A stretch of DNA of 64,000 nucleotides from Icerya purchasi (Eukaryota > Arthropoda > Insecta > Hemiptera > Monophlebidae): assembly GCA_039619475.1 (NCBI GenBank), contig CM077115.1, positions 28,471,083 through 28,535,082 of the forward strand, given 5' to 3'. The notes below the pieces were generated by a model. It saw only the letters and a program-made list of their open reading frames with translations, made no database searches and was not told the origin of the DNA. Position 1 is the stretch's first letter. The number at the start of each line of letters is the position of its first letter. Below, piece after piece: positions 24,901 to 35,679 of this stretch. The translations under genes were made by a program, and so were the position numbers.

Positions 24901-25095
24901 CAGAGATCCGGCAGTACACCAGCCTCTAGGTTGGGATGAAGCGTTATGGAGGAAAACGCTAGGTCAATGGTGGAGAGAACATTACATGAGAAATTGAAAT
25001 GTGTGGGGGATGGTTGTGGGATTAAACAAAAATTATTATCTAGCAGTAGTTTGAAAATAGCTGCTCCATGTTTGTTTGCGTGTGATGATCCCTTA
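21940..25095 (-). pseudogene. Non-LTR family B ORF2 (EN-RT-RNase H), 5'-truncated, minus strand
   Basis: Read from 25095 downwards. It starts in mid-endonuclease (GSSHANKHGAAIFKLLLDNN, PSPTHFNF, CFSDHFPI), followed by an RAKARFI / KRESWNSFV linker, then RT (YRPISLLSALSKI, GVPQGSALSVTLF and the RT C-terminal KFLGLSFDSRLTWRPHI). RNase H follows: YTDGAKAKG, DAELHGI and WVPGHIGIPGNERVD. It ends in a KPAVEPWWPP segment and a damaged CGQ zinc finger near 21970. Motif C reads FIDDLNISL in place of FADD/YADD, so a key residue differs. Frames change at least five times. It lies antisense within the LTR element, and related family B text occurs at 55021-55510 and probably 46940-48600. Confidence 0.9.
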
Positions 25096-25419
25096 TTAAT
25101 TTATTAATTAGTGTGTGAACTAGGAGGTTGATTTATTTTGAAGTTTTAATTTTTATATACTATTTTTTTTTTAAAGGGTAAAATTGTTACTAAATTTAAG
25201 AATAGCCTAATGATTAAGAAAATAAATCACTTTGACAAAGATTCTTGGTTATTTAAATTATGTATTTGCTTTAATTAATAATTTCCAATTTTTAATTTAT
25301 GAGTCTTTTTAATTTTGTTTAATTACGTATATGGAATGAACATTGAGTTAAATTAAATTTCTTTAACTTTAAAATATTTTCAGAACCAGAATTTTTTGAT
25401 GTTTATTATAAAGGGAATA

Positions 25420-25680
25420 GAACAGAAATAAAATAGAATGGAATTAAAGTGAAATAAAATGGAATGGAATTGAAATGAAATGAGATGGGAATAAAATAGA
25501 AATGAAATGGGATGGGATGAAGTTAAATGGAAGAAATGAAAAAAGGAATAGAAGTAAAATGGAAGAAGTGAAAAAAGGAGTAGAAATAAAATAGAAGAAA
25601 TGAAAAAAGGAATAGAATAAGAATGAATTAAATAGAATAGAATAAATATAATAATATAATAGGATAAAATAAAATAAAAA
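25420..25680 (+). repeat. Purine-rich degenerate GAAAT/GGAAT array
   Basis: About 260 bp almost without C, built of irregular units such as ATAGAATGGAATT, GAAATGGGATGGGATG and GAAGAAATGAAAAAAGGAATAGA. There is strong strand asymmetry (purine on plus). It lies upstream of the right LTR and may be an expanded polypurine region of the LTR element or an inserted satellite. Confidence 0.8.
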
Positions 25681-25730
25681 AATTATGATTACTAGTAAGA
25701 ATTTTACAATGTATCATTTTAAACATTCCT

Positions 25731-25740
25731 AAAGGGGGGT
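25731..25740 (+). promoter_or_regulatory. Polypurine tract of the LTR element
   Basis: AAAGGGGGGT lies seven bases before the conserved LTR start at 25748 (TGTAGTGTACAC begins at 25743). This is the expected position for plus-strand priming. Confidence 0.7.
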
Positions 25741-25747
25741 ACTGTAG

Positions 25748-26341
25748 TGTACACACTAGTCTGCATGTAGTGTTGATCGATGCTAAATAATTCGGACTCC
25801 CAATCGCAGGTTTCTGTATATATCAGGTGAGAGACTGTATATATTTTTAAATAATTTAAATTCTACTATTATTTTTGTACTACGCTTTTCTAGATTGATG
25901 CCTATTACTGGCTGATATTTTCGTTATAGTCACTTGGAGTTTTTAATTTCGTATTCATAATTTATTAACCGATTTTTCAGAATTCATAATTCATTATTCA
26001 TTTTTTAATTATTCATAATTTATTACTCATTCTTTAATTATTCATAATTTATTATTCATTTTTTAATTATTCATAATTTATTCGTTTTTTCAGAATTCAT
26101 AATTTATTATTTATATTTAAGAATTCTTATTTCAGTTTTATTTACAGTTTATTATATTTTTTATAATTTTGTTAAATTAACGTGATTAAATAAAAATCGG
26201 AAGTATAACAAGTTGTTATTTTAAAGTTAAAAAATAAAATTAATTTTATGCGGATTAACATATTTCCATAAAGACTCTTTGAAGAAAAGGCTGAATAAAG
26301 GTCAGATCGTTGCGGTGTTCAGTTATACACGATTAAAACCA
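25748..26341 (+). repeat. Right LTR (3'-truncated)
   Basis: Close copy of 14040-14607. It has small indels in the first 120 bp and a different number of AATTATTCATAATTTATTC units. The match stops at about 26341, where mariner-derived sequence starts, so the last about 140 bp of the LTR are missing. Confidence 0.85.
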
Positions 26342-26349
26342 AAGACGTG

Positions 26350-27256
26350 AGTATAGTAAATTATTATTTTATTGACACTACAAAAACATCTTTACCGGTT
26401 TAATCGAGTTTATCCCCTTCAAAATAGTTCCCCGCGGACTTAATGCATTTCACCATTCGATGTTTCCACTGTTCATAGCATGCCGCAAATTCCTCTTTCT
26501 GAATTGCCTCGAGGGCCGTGGTTAAATTTTCTTAATCCCCTCTACTCCGTGAAATCGATGTCGTTTCAGCACACTCTTGGTACGAGGAAATGAAAAAAAC
26601 GGTCGCACCGAACGAGATTATGCTAATATGGGGCGTGTACGATCACAGAAAGGTTGGTTTTCGCCACGAAATGTCGAATTTTTAACGCTGTATGCACAGG
26701 TGCATTGTCTTGATGAAGAATCCAAGACGAGTTTGCCCACAGATGGGGCTGAACACGCCATACGCATGTCGCAGTATCTTTCAGAGTTCATAGTGGTTCT
26801 CTGCGGCAGATATTCATGATGATCAATGCCCTCACTATCAAAAAAAAAAAACACGAGCACCGTCTTCATTCGTGATTTCGACATCCTTGGTTTCTTCGGT
26901 CTTGGTCCGCGCTTTACCCACTTGTAAACGACTGATTTGGACATTGTTGAGTCTCCATACACCTTCGTTAACGATTTCAACACTTGCTTACCGTTGTTTC
27001 CTTGTTTAACCAGGAATTTGATGATCGTTCTCTGTTCCTTCATTAGCTCGTGAGACATTTTGCGACCGATAGCATTCAGTACACATTAAATAAAATCTTC
27101 TTATTCGATGAGAAATGAACCGATCGAGCTGAAACTATAATCATTAACTAGTGAACGTTCATGCTATCGAATGCCGGTTTGTGCAACAATCAATGTTACC
27201 ACATAAAAAAGAAAAGAATCCATTCCGGATATTTAATTGTCACACCTCGTGTATGT
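26350..27256 (-). mobile_element. Internally deleted mariner-like element
   Basis: The minus-strand frame 27058-26618 opens with mariner N-terminal text (EQRTIIKFLVKQGNNGKQ, SVVYKWVKR) and jumps directly to text normally about 150 residues later (GPRPKKPRMSKSRMKTVLV, FFDSEGIDHHEYLP). The helix-turn-helix to catalytic-core segment, including the first catalytic Asp, has been removed in frame. Later transposase text at about 26345-26620 is frameshifted. The right end near 27240-27256 reads on the minus strand as ACGAGGTGTGACAATTAA, a mariner-type terminus; the left terminus near 26345 is poorly preserved. It is non-autonomous and damaged the right LTR next to it. Confidence 0.82.
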
Positions 27257-27399
27257 ATACATCACTTGCGAAGCACCAAAACAAACTGAAAAATGTTTAA
27301 ACGACTTCCCTTGTTGGAAATAGTTCAGATCATGGAGATGTCTTAGAAAGACTTAACTAGTTACCTACACAAGTAATGTATTCATCCAGGAGAAGGTAA

Positions 27400-27520
27400 T
27401 AAAAAACGATTTTCTATTTAACATACATGGTATTTATTGCAGATTAGTGATACTTAACAAAAGTTTGCGATGAGAAAATTACAATATGTAGTTCTTAGTT
27501 TCTAGATGATCAACGTGACG
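27400..27520 (-). repeat. Helentron 3'-terminal repeat, copy 1
   Basis: About 120 bp sharing most of its sequence with 29515-29640 in direct orientation (for example ATACTTAACAAAAGTTTG). On the minus strand it overlaps the end of the endonuclease frame. Confidence 0.8.
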
Positions 27521-29190
27521 TGAGAAAACTGTGTCAATGCATGTGTTGTTTCTGATTGTCAAGATTGATGGGTAGTTGTTCAGTTCGAGATTGAATGTTT
27601 CATGTATGAACTCGATGAACCGAGATCCTTCGCTACTTTGTAAATTTATGTTTATATCTCCAGCAAGAACGATGGGTATCAAATGATACTCTTTCCTAAC
27701 AACCCTAAATACACACGCCTTTGGACTTTACGCCATTAAATTCAACTCAAAGAAATCTTAAATTGAACGTACTGGTGTTCCTGGTGTGTGATGTAAACAG
27801 AGACAAATAGAACTCTTCTTCCGTTAACCGTGGTCTCGATTGCACAGATATCTCCTACACTGTCATGTGACGTAGACATCCTTTTCACTTGTACTTCTTT
27901 CGGGTCATATTTTAAAAGTTCGTGTTCTGTAGATTGAAGTTCTGGTGACGACGCTTCGTTCTCGTAGATGCACACTCCACCATCCCGAACTGTGTTTTGT
28001 TTGAACTGCGACACGGGACGAAATCCTGGAATTTCAATGCGCTCGTCATTTTCAATCCATGTCTCTGTTAACGACATTATTCTAACCTTAGTTATTGCAA
28101 AATTGGTCAATATGTCTTGATGATGAGCTCTCAGACTTTGAGTGTTGAACGCGCACAACGAGAGTGCTGTTGAGTGAACGTCAACCTGGGTTAAGAAGTC
28201 ACGAGATGTGTTTCCAATGGTGATGATTCTGTGGCGTTCTAAGCGTGGGAACTCGTTACGGAGATCTTTGTTCACTTGACCACGTGCATGATGAAACTTA
28301 TGATCCCGGTTCCGATTAGTCAAGTACAGACCTTCAAGAAGAGCAACGTACACCAACTGCGGCTCGTGACTTTTATCGTATTCATATACGACTGTGTTAT
28401 ACGTCCTACACTGTGACTTGTGTATCGTTATTGCACATGCCTCGATGAGTGGAATCTGTGTACGCTTGCAACTAATGATCTTGCTGTTCAGTTGAATTGT
28501 GACGACGCGTATATTGATCGGAACTCAGTCGTATTGCAGCTCAGGATTTGATTGGACATGAGGGCGACACTTTGTTCTGATCAACTTACCGATTTTAACG
28601 TCCCCGAACGATAGCCAAAGTCGTATTATTCTTCCGTCAACGGCCCACTCAATATAACGGAATGTTTCGATCGCATCGTTAGCGAGCCCATCGATGACAT
28701 CGATATTAGATCTGATTATATAGGGCTTTCCAATGAGAAATTTCGACAAGTGTGGCAATTCACCTGTCTCGTCAGACTTCATCTTGTGTACTTTTCTCCG
28801 TGCATTTGCGAGTTGGTTGACATCACGATGCCCGGTGAAATCGTCTTGAGATTCGTACGGGATTACCCCCTCTCCGGAAATCGATTCACTGTTGTACTGC
28901 TCGACATCCGATGTGCGAAAGAAGAGACGGACTGCTTCAGGAAAGTGCTCTTTTACGTATTCCCTTGTAACGAATTTGGTCCCAATCGTGGCCGTTTCTT
29001 CAGATGTCAAAGGATCGCTGTTGCTGATGATCCCGGAGAATCTAACGTGAGACTGGCGCATCACTTAAACAAGTAGATAGTATTCGAGTGATTGCCACAC
29101 GATCTCCGAACAGAATTTTTCTTTACTCCGTTTATAGATCGGCGTTTGGCACATGGGAGGCAGCTGTCGTAGATCACCACAAAACACTAT
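27479..29190 (-). pseudogene. Helentron (Helitron2) helicase C-terminal part plus endonuclease, 5'-truncated
   Basis: Minus strand from 29190: Pif1-type helicase motif II region IVFCGDLRQLPP, then a frame 29064-28525 (MMRQSHVRFSGI and SNIDVIDGLANDA). After a frameshift come IEACAITIHKSQ (motif V, final Gly replaced by Cys) and QLVYVAL (motif VI). These run on into an endonuclease module: FNTQSLRAHHQDIL, SLTETWI, GGVCIYENEA, then VLAGDININLQ and DTVFSRHVDHLETKNY. A helicase followed by an APE-like endonuclease is diagnostic of Helentrons, rolling-circle elements. Helicase motif I (Walker A) and the Rep domain are absent. A 95-codon frame just upstream (29471-29187) is of unknown relation. Confidence 0.85.
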
Positions 29191-29514
29191 CTCCATTCCA
29201 GTGAACAGATGATTGTGATCGTGAAGGACTTCTCACTCTCTTTCTTTTTCTTCTTTTTCACCCTCATTACTTTAAAGGCAAGCATCTTCTCATCCTCAGT
29301 TGTACTAGAGGAAAACGGAGTATTCATCAAGAATTCGGCATATTCCTGGCTCTCTTTCTCCTTCCACTGACGTTGACTAAACTGCCTCACACGTTCACCG
29401 GACAACATCCCGGTACACACTAACTGGTTTAACCATTGCAGTAGGTTACTTATAAAGAAAATTCCTGCCACAAAATTCCCTCCTTATATTCCAAATTTAA
29501 ATCTTCTAGGAAAT

Positions 29515-29640
29515 GGATTAAAAAACTATTTTCTATTCAACATACCTATGTATTGCGCATTAATGATACTTAACAAAAGTTTGTGATGGGAAAAGTACGA
29601 TAAGTGGTTCTTAGTTTCCAGATGATTAACGTGTATTTCT
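29515..29640 (-). repeat. Helentron 3'-terminal repeat, copy 2
   Basis: Direct repeat of 27400-27520 (shared CATACCTATGTATT-type start, ATACTTAACAAAAGTTTG and GTTCTTAGTTTC blocks). It lies upstream of the helicase fragment on the minus strand, implying that a second unit of the same family once sat in tandem. Confidence 0.8.
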
Positions 29641-29652
29641 AGTCATGTGATT

Positions 29653-29790
29653 GATGATGTCAATTCCTGTTACATTTTTTGGTAGCACTAACCTCATTTG
29701 ATGACGTCACTCCCGTTACACTTGTTGATGGCGCAAACTCATTTTGATGACGTCACTCCCATTACACTTTTTGGTGGCGCAAATTCTAGA
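29653..29790. repeat. Three-unit minisatellite, 46-47 bp period
   Basis: Units start at 29653, 29700 and 29746 with GATGA(C/T)GTCA and share TTACA, GGTGGCGCAAA-type blocks. Short minisatellites are a known internal feature of Helentron-derived HINE elements, which fits the context. Confidence 0.88.
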
Positions 29791-31270
29791 ATAACCCCCC
29801 ATAACTAAGACATATCCATGTCAAAAAAAAGAAGTCTGCCAGTACTTCTCTAGCAGTAGAGGGTAACTGAAAAGATCGCCAGTACAAATCTGACAAGATT
29901 CGAGCATGCGAAGAAAAATGCTTAATGCGCGAGATGTTAATCGTTCCGTCGGTATCATAGTTAAATTCCAATTTGACGGTATTTTAGTCTTTCGAGTTTC
30001 ATTAGTCAGGCGCCGTGAGTATTTCTAGCGAGTCACTGAGAGCGTTTTGAAGAGCATAGACACACAAAACAGTGCAAACAGCCAGTCAAATTGAGCATTT
30101 AACTAACCAGATACTTCTCGACTTTAACGGAGTGAACAGCGCTTTGCGCACATTTTTTTTTTTTTCGGTCTGGGCAGTAGTATCCTGTATACAGTTAGAC
30201 CAGATATTTCACACTTAATTGCAGTGTTCATACCATGACGCATCGAATCAGATTGTCAATCTAACAGACACTAGCGTAAATTTTAACACCTTAAACGACC
30301 TAGCGCATCGGCAAATAGCGATTATTGCGGCGACACGCGGCAGGCTTCGACGTGATTTACACACAACTGTCTGTAATTTGTTAACATATAAAAAAAATGT
30401 CCAATTATTTTCTGATTTCCTTGCTGTGGCGTAATATAATTTTATATAGAACACTTTGAAATAGTATGTAAAATAGTTTAAAATTATTCGCAAATACGGC
30501 CAAGTTAAAATTTCAAAGTATTAGATAGGGTTTTTAGTGAATGTTATGTAAAACAATTTATAATGTGATTTATGATTTATAATATATTTGTTGACTTTTT
30601 TAACCTAAATTTATGAATTAATTTTCTCCTAAATAAATTTAATTAATTTTTAAAAGTTTTAAAAAAAACGCCGCTTTTTAATTTGTTTTTATGTAATAGT
30701 GCGTACGATTGGGTGTGTTGAGTTAATTCTATTTCAATATTTTTCTGTCTTAGAGAAATGTCTTTATTGTTGCGTGAAATAATTATCAGTAGTCCGTCTC
30801 TAATTTAACTTGCGTTTCGATCGTTTAATTTTCACGTTCCTGAGTGAGCGCTCTTTATCTTTTCATCGAGAAGAAGTATATGTAAAAGAGATATAAGATC
30901 GGCGAATAAGTATCGGGTTGCCCCTCACAGATTTATCAGTACCCCCAAATCGGTCGCCATTGACTATAACAGCTACAATTATCGAATGGGAACGTGCCAT
31001 CATGATCATCATCACCAAAGAAGAAAGAAAGAATATATTTATGCAAATTACGATACAACATAACGTTAGCAGTACAAGTTGAACTAGCGTATCGACGAAT
31101 TGTCTTACCGCACGATGCAACATATAAAAAAACGATTATAGGTTATTACAGTTAAAAATTTAGCAATAGTGTCATTGTAGGAAAAAATTTAAAAAAAACC
31201 TACGCGCAGATATGATGAGTAGTTGGGAATAAAGTCTGCTTAAGGAATAAGGATTCAGATACAACAAGTG
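29791..31270. other. Unassigned sequence
   Basis: No gene or TE domain recognised. About 29975-30160 has a denser, less AT-rich character that could be the outer part of the Helentron-like unit. The small frames at 30219-30434 and 30863-31123 show no family signal. Confidence 0.4.
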
Positions 31271-31330
31271 AGGAGCAGGACTGTGAGTGAAAAAAAATAA
31301 AGAAATGATATAATATATACTGGTAAAAGA

Positions 31331-32772
31331 TTATAGAAGATTATGCTTTAGACGCCTGTGCTTATATTTTGAATACATAAATTGTAGTTGCCTGGAATCG
31401 TAATTCCCGATGTGGTTAATAAGTGGATAACTGTGGGTCGAGCAATTTTCAAAAAAAATTTTTGCCAAAGAAAGTACATAATTACGAAGATATGGTAGTT
31501 CGAGGACATTATGCATCATTCGAATTCTGGTGTAGCGGGATGCGTTTAGTACGCACCTGAGACATCTATTTTGTATGAGCTGTAATTGTTTAAAGCGGGC
31601 GTTAGAAACTGAGGACCACACAGGCGATGCGTAGGATAAGATTGGTCTAATAAGTGCCTTATAACGAATTAATTTGTTGTGAATGTTTAGAAACGATCTG
31701 CGATGGAACATTGGATAAATAGCGCAGATAGCGCGATTAGTTTTGGCGACTGCATGATCGAGATGTTTATTAAAGTTTAACCTTTTGTCTAATATCACGC
31801 CGAGGTATCGAGCTTGATCGGACCAAGGAATATCGGTACTTAGTATATGCAGTTTCCTAGGGGTCAATGGGTACTTACGAGAAAATAGAATTGCCTCAGA
31901 TTTTGCCGGATTAATAGAGATACGCCATTTTTTTAAAAAGCGAAGGACGCGGTCAACCTCATGTTGGAGCTTGTTGGCTATTGCATTCGGTCTGTATGAG
32001 CTGCAATACAGCGCAGCATCATCGGCAAAGAGCGCCGTGTTAATGCGGGGCGATACAGGGAAATCATAAAGGAATATGTTAAATAAAATTGGCCCCAACA
32101 CACTGCCCTGTGGGACACCAGCTAAGCATGCTTTAAATGACGAGGAGGTATTAGAGATGTGAACAGCGAATGTTCTGTTGCTTAAATAGCTTTTAACTAG
32201 TTTAATAAGATAGGCCGGGAAATTGGTCTTGATCATTTTAAAGATTATGCCATCATGCCAAGTGGTGTCGAATGCTTTGGCCACGTCTAGTAATATCATG
32301 CCTGTGTGTTTATTACAGTTAAAATTATGGGTTATGAATTCCCCAATTCTAGCAATTTGCTGTACCGTTGAATGTTCAGGCTTGAACCCGAACTGCTCTG
32401 ATGGAATGATATTTGAGCTGTCATCAGAGTGAAGCATGTGAGGCGTTTTAATATAATTTTCTCTGTCACTTTGCTTAAATTGCTAAGAAGGCTGATAGGA
32501 CGAATGTTATCAATGTGCGAAGAATCTTTCCCAGGCTTAGGAAGCGCGATGATTTTGGAAGATTTCCAATGTTGCGGATAATAGCCAAATTTAAACATAG
32601 CATTTATTAAAGTAGTTATTTCAGTTAGGGCTGACCGTGGGAGGTTTTTTAAGGCTACATTAGGAATATTGTCGTAACCAGTGGATTGTTTTAGCCTAAG
32701 GAATGTAAGGATGCGATGTATCTTGGCTGGGGTGACAACGTTAAATTCATGCGGCACAGAACATGAAAACAA
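31331..32772 (-). pseudogene. Jockey-clade RT, long readable fragment
   Basis: Minus strand. The upstream frame (32772-32332) has KSSKIIALPKPGKD and NIRPISLLSNLSK. The downstream 368-codon frame (32437-31331) has EQFGFKPEHSTVQQ, LLDVAKAFDTTWHDG (motif A), AGVPQGSVLGPILFN (motif B), ALFADDAALYC (motif C), ARYLGVILDKRLNF and a jockey-type C-terminus ending at 31331. The two are joined by one frameshift near 32430. There is no endonuclease 5' of it and no RNase H, as expected for jockey. The RT core is intact over all catalytic motifs. No poly-A tail is evident at the 3' side. Confidence 0.93.
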
Positions 32773-32779
32773 CGATAAA

Positions 32780-33396
32780 ACTACACCTTAAACGTGCGGA
32801 CAATATACAAGAAAGGGAACCGTATTGATTGCTCCAACTATAGACCAATTACTATCTGCAAAAACAGTGAAACACTATATTGTCAGCCATTTAAGAGATT
32901 ACCTAAAAAGAAATGAAATATTATACCCACTGCAATTTGGCTCCGGGAGAAAAAAATCAACAGCAAAGTTGCAAAAAATTTTTGTTAACAATATTTAGGA
33001 AGGTCTGGCCAAAGGGAATCAATTTCTAGTGATTTTTATCGATCTAAATAAAGCTTTCGATACGGTGAGCCATGATAAATTAATAAGGGAACTGTGGAAC
33101 ATCGGTATTGTTAACAATCAAAACAAGTGGTTTGAGGACTACTTAAAAAATTCGAAGTTAAGCGTAAAAATAAATAATAGTCTCAATACTGAGGGAAATT
33201 TAACTGCGGGTGTAGGGAAATGTACAATACTAGCACCTTTATTATTTCTGATATACATATACAAATCTATAGATATATCAAATACGCGAAAGTATTTGCT
33301 TTTGCTGATGATATTGCGTTGGTGATTGAAAATTCTGATGTACATAAAGCGGAGGACTTACTGCAAAAAGATTTAAACTCTTATTGGCTGCCGGGC
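32780..33396 (+). pseudogene. RT fragment of another LINE, interrupted by a family R insertion
   Basis: Plus strand. YKKGNRIDCSNYRPITI at about 32805, then an open frame from 33029 with IFIDLNKAFDTVSHDKLI (motif A) and ILAPLLFLIYI (damaged motif B: PQGS replaced). In a second frame AFADDIALVIENSDVHKAED (motif C, about 33295-33350) follows. It then breaks at the TSD at 33397-33406. Sequence after 34472 appears to continue the same element weakly. It is 5'-truncated next to the oppositely oriented jockey fragment. Confidence 0.85.
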
Positions 33397-33406
33397 AACT
33401 ACAATG
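33397..33406. repeat. 5' target-site duplication of the family R insertion
   Basis: AACTACAATG, repeated exactly at 34463-34472 after the A-rich tail. Confidence 0.8.
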
Positions 33407-34462
33407 GCTTTCGTCGATCTCTGCCATCCTCCAAATATGTTCTGTTCCTACGCTCTCTAAGTTTCTTCTATACGCCCTAATCAGACAGGAATTCCACAGT
33501 TTTATCAATTCTGATTTTCCCTCGCATGCAACCATGTTTACAGATGGCTCGAAGAAGCCGGATGGTGTCGATGCTTCTTTTTTCCTCCCAGATTTTGGCT
33601 TTTCAGAATCTTTTCGCTTGCCTCCTTTCCGCTCCATATTCACAGCCGAATTGATGGCTATCCTACATTCCATTATTTTCATTTCCTCTAATCACATTTC
33701 CTCCAAATTCTTGATTATATCGGACTCCATGACCGCCCTTCAGGCCATTTGCTCTCCCCCTCCTGATTATTCCTGTGATTTTATTATACTCCGCATACGC
33801 TCACTTATCCACGCTTTTTCTTCCCTTCATTCTATTCAAATTGAATTGCTGTGGGTTCCTAGCCATTCGGGCATCTGCAGTAATGAAGCGACGGACTCAT
33901 TGGCTCGGGTTGCTTCCTATTCTCACTTCTTCTTTAAAAAAGTCCCTTCGTCCAATCTCTTTCCTCTGTCCAAAGGTTTTCATCTTAGGTTTTGGTTGGA
34001 TATCTGTCTGTCCAACCTAGTCTTCCTGCCAATCCGTGGTTCTCTTTGATTCCTTCATTTCGTCGTTCTGTTGTTGTCTGCGCTATTCGCTTACGCTCTT
34101 AAGCCATACTTTATTATCTTCCTCCCGTTTTCATTTTTCGTTGGTTGCCCCTCCATATTGTCCTCTCCACTCGAACGAAGAGCACGTTTGCGATGCGGAC
34201 CATGTGTTCTTTGAGTGTTCATCTCTTTCTGCTGAGTGCTCGGTTTTCTACTTCAGTTTGCTGAGACTTGGTCTTCCTACTCCATACTGCGCCTCTTATG
34301 TTATATCTCTTTCCTCTCTACAGATTGTTCCTATTATTTGTTCCTTTCTCCTAACAATATCTGACCGTATCAAGATATAAGTGATTTCTTCCTATTCTAA
34401 TTTTTTCTGGGTAAAGGTCCCCAGTTGACAAGCCCAAAAAACAAAAAAAAAAAAAACAAAAA
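33407..34462 (+). mobile_element. Family R non-LTR element, 5'-truncated (RNase H and tail)
   Basis: About 1.06 kb between 10-bp TSDs. RNase H in the frame to 34049: MFTDGSKKPDG, ELMAILHS, ISDSMTAL and WVPSHSGICSNEATDS, with all four acidic positions and the His visible. After a frameshift near 34030 comes a zinc-finger tail with CPLHS and DHVFFECSSL, ending at 34380. The 3'UTR has a CTGGG (34408) / CCCAG (34421) stem and ends in an A/C-interrupted A tail. Two further family R tails are at 52748-52982 and 60676-61147. Confidence 0.88.
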
Positions 34463-34472
34463 AACTACAATG

Positions 34473-35670
34473 ACTACAATTGAAGAGAGAAGTGGAAGGA
34501 ATTTGAAAATTGGCGCGGTTTTTTTGTGTGATGTTAGCGCATTTCAACGAGTCTAATGATTTATTTGTTGTTTTTGTTGTTTTTGTTTTAATTCATACAG
34601 GATTTATATATTGTTTTAATTTTTTATCGTATACTTTATGAATGACTTTATACTTGTATATCTACCAAAAAGTGGTGAAAGGAACTTCGTTCCTACCGGG
34701 TGACTAGACACCACTTCTCTTTTCCTTTTTGCTATCCTACGAAGCTATTACTCCGCGATATTTATCAGCGTGGTCTGTAATATTATTTCATCTTCACTAT
34801 TTAGGTATTTTTCTGTCTTTAAGCGCACATTTTGTTAAGTGAAATGGTTTTTGTTTATTTTACGTAAGCAATATCTCGAACTTCACGTGAAACACACACA
34901 CCTTATCAAAACGCACATGATACGTCTTTTCGATTATCGTTTCCAAAAGTGAAATCAGACCAGAAAACACATTTCGTTGGATAGAGTATCATAATTTCAA
35001 ACATCAGGTAAAAAATTTATTAGAACGTAATTTTTACTAAAAATAATGATTTATAGATAAATTGCGAAAATGAAAGCGGCGAAATTTAAAATTATTTTTA
35101 ACCTAAACGATACTGGTCATATAAAATTAAAGTATGTTCGTGAAACGTGTTTAAAATTATTAAAGATTAATAATCACAATTTTATAATGACTTTAAAAGC
35201 ACCAAAGAAAAATTTATCGAATTCGAAAAGTCAAAATTTTAAATTAACCGGTATGTTTCGCACGACTTATTTTATAAATAGTTTAGGTCATATTCTACGT
35301 GTGTCGCGCGCTGTAACATTTCTATTTCACTTTTTTTGTCTAAATTATTATTATACGGTTGAACGTAGTAATGAGTTGTTTACTTGTTATTAATAATAAT
35401 TAACAAAATAATGATAAAACTGACTAGCCGAATAAGAACAAATTAATCACAGCAAAACAACTTTGTAATTATCATTTGCTGTTAGGATGTAAAAATTACA
35501 ATCTTTTAAATTTAAAAAGAAAAAAAAACGCAGCAGTATAAACAAATTTTTTAATGAAGTTAGGAAAAGCTAGAGTATATTAAATGTAAAGAAATACATT
35601 GTAAAAACAGATTAAAAAGAATTAGTGCTATTATGAAATCCGTCAAAGAAACGATTCCTTTAATAATAAA
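34473..35670. other. Unassigned sequence
   Basis: The first part may continue the host RT fragment. A perfect small hairpin GGAACTTCGTTCC lies at about 34680. A 107-codon AT-rich frame (35070-35393) starts with ATG and is lysine-rich but resembles no family; coding status is doubtful. Confidence 0.35.
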
Positions 35671-35679
35671 TTTCGTTAG

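Larger units (their letters stand above)
14040..26341 (+). mobile_element. LTR retrotransposon, Gag remnants only, invaded by three other elements
   Basis: Two long direct repeats (14040-14749, and 25748-26341 which is truncated) flank an interior with a primer-binding-like site just inside the left LTR and a polypurine tract just before the right LTR. Interior host sequence is left at about 14750-15040, 15790-16274, 21528-21940 and 25100-25747. It encodes only coiled-coil Gag-like text. No protease, RT or integrase of this element was found, so it is non-autonomous or has lost pol. Nested inside are a jockey fragment (minus), family A copy 2 (TSD proven) and a family B element (minus). No flanking TSD is visible; the right LTR is cut by the mariner beyond 26341. 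Confidence 0.8.

Noticed and set aside
28750..29076. 108-codon plus-strand frame
   Set aside because: Antisense shadow of the Helentron helicase.
29187..29471. 95-codon minus-strand frame as a separate gene
   Set aside because: Contains a poly-Lys run from an A/G tract and lies at the broken start of the Helentron helicase; relation uncertain, so only mentioned there.
35070..35393. 107-codon ATG frame as a host gene
   Set aside because: Very AT-rich composition equal to its surroundings and no recognisable domain; chance frame not excluded.
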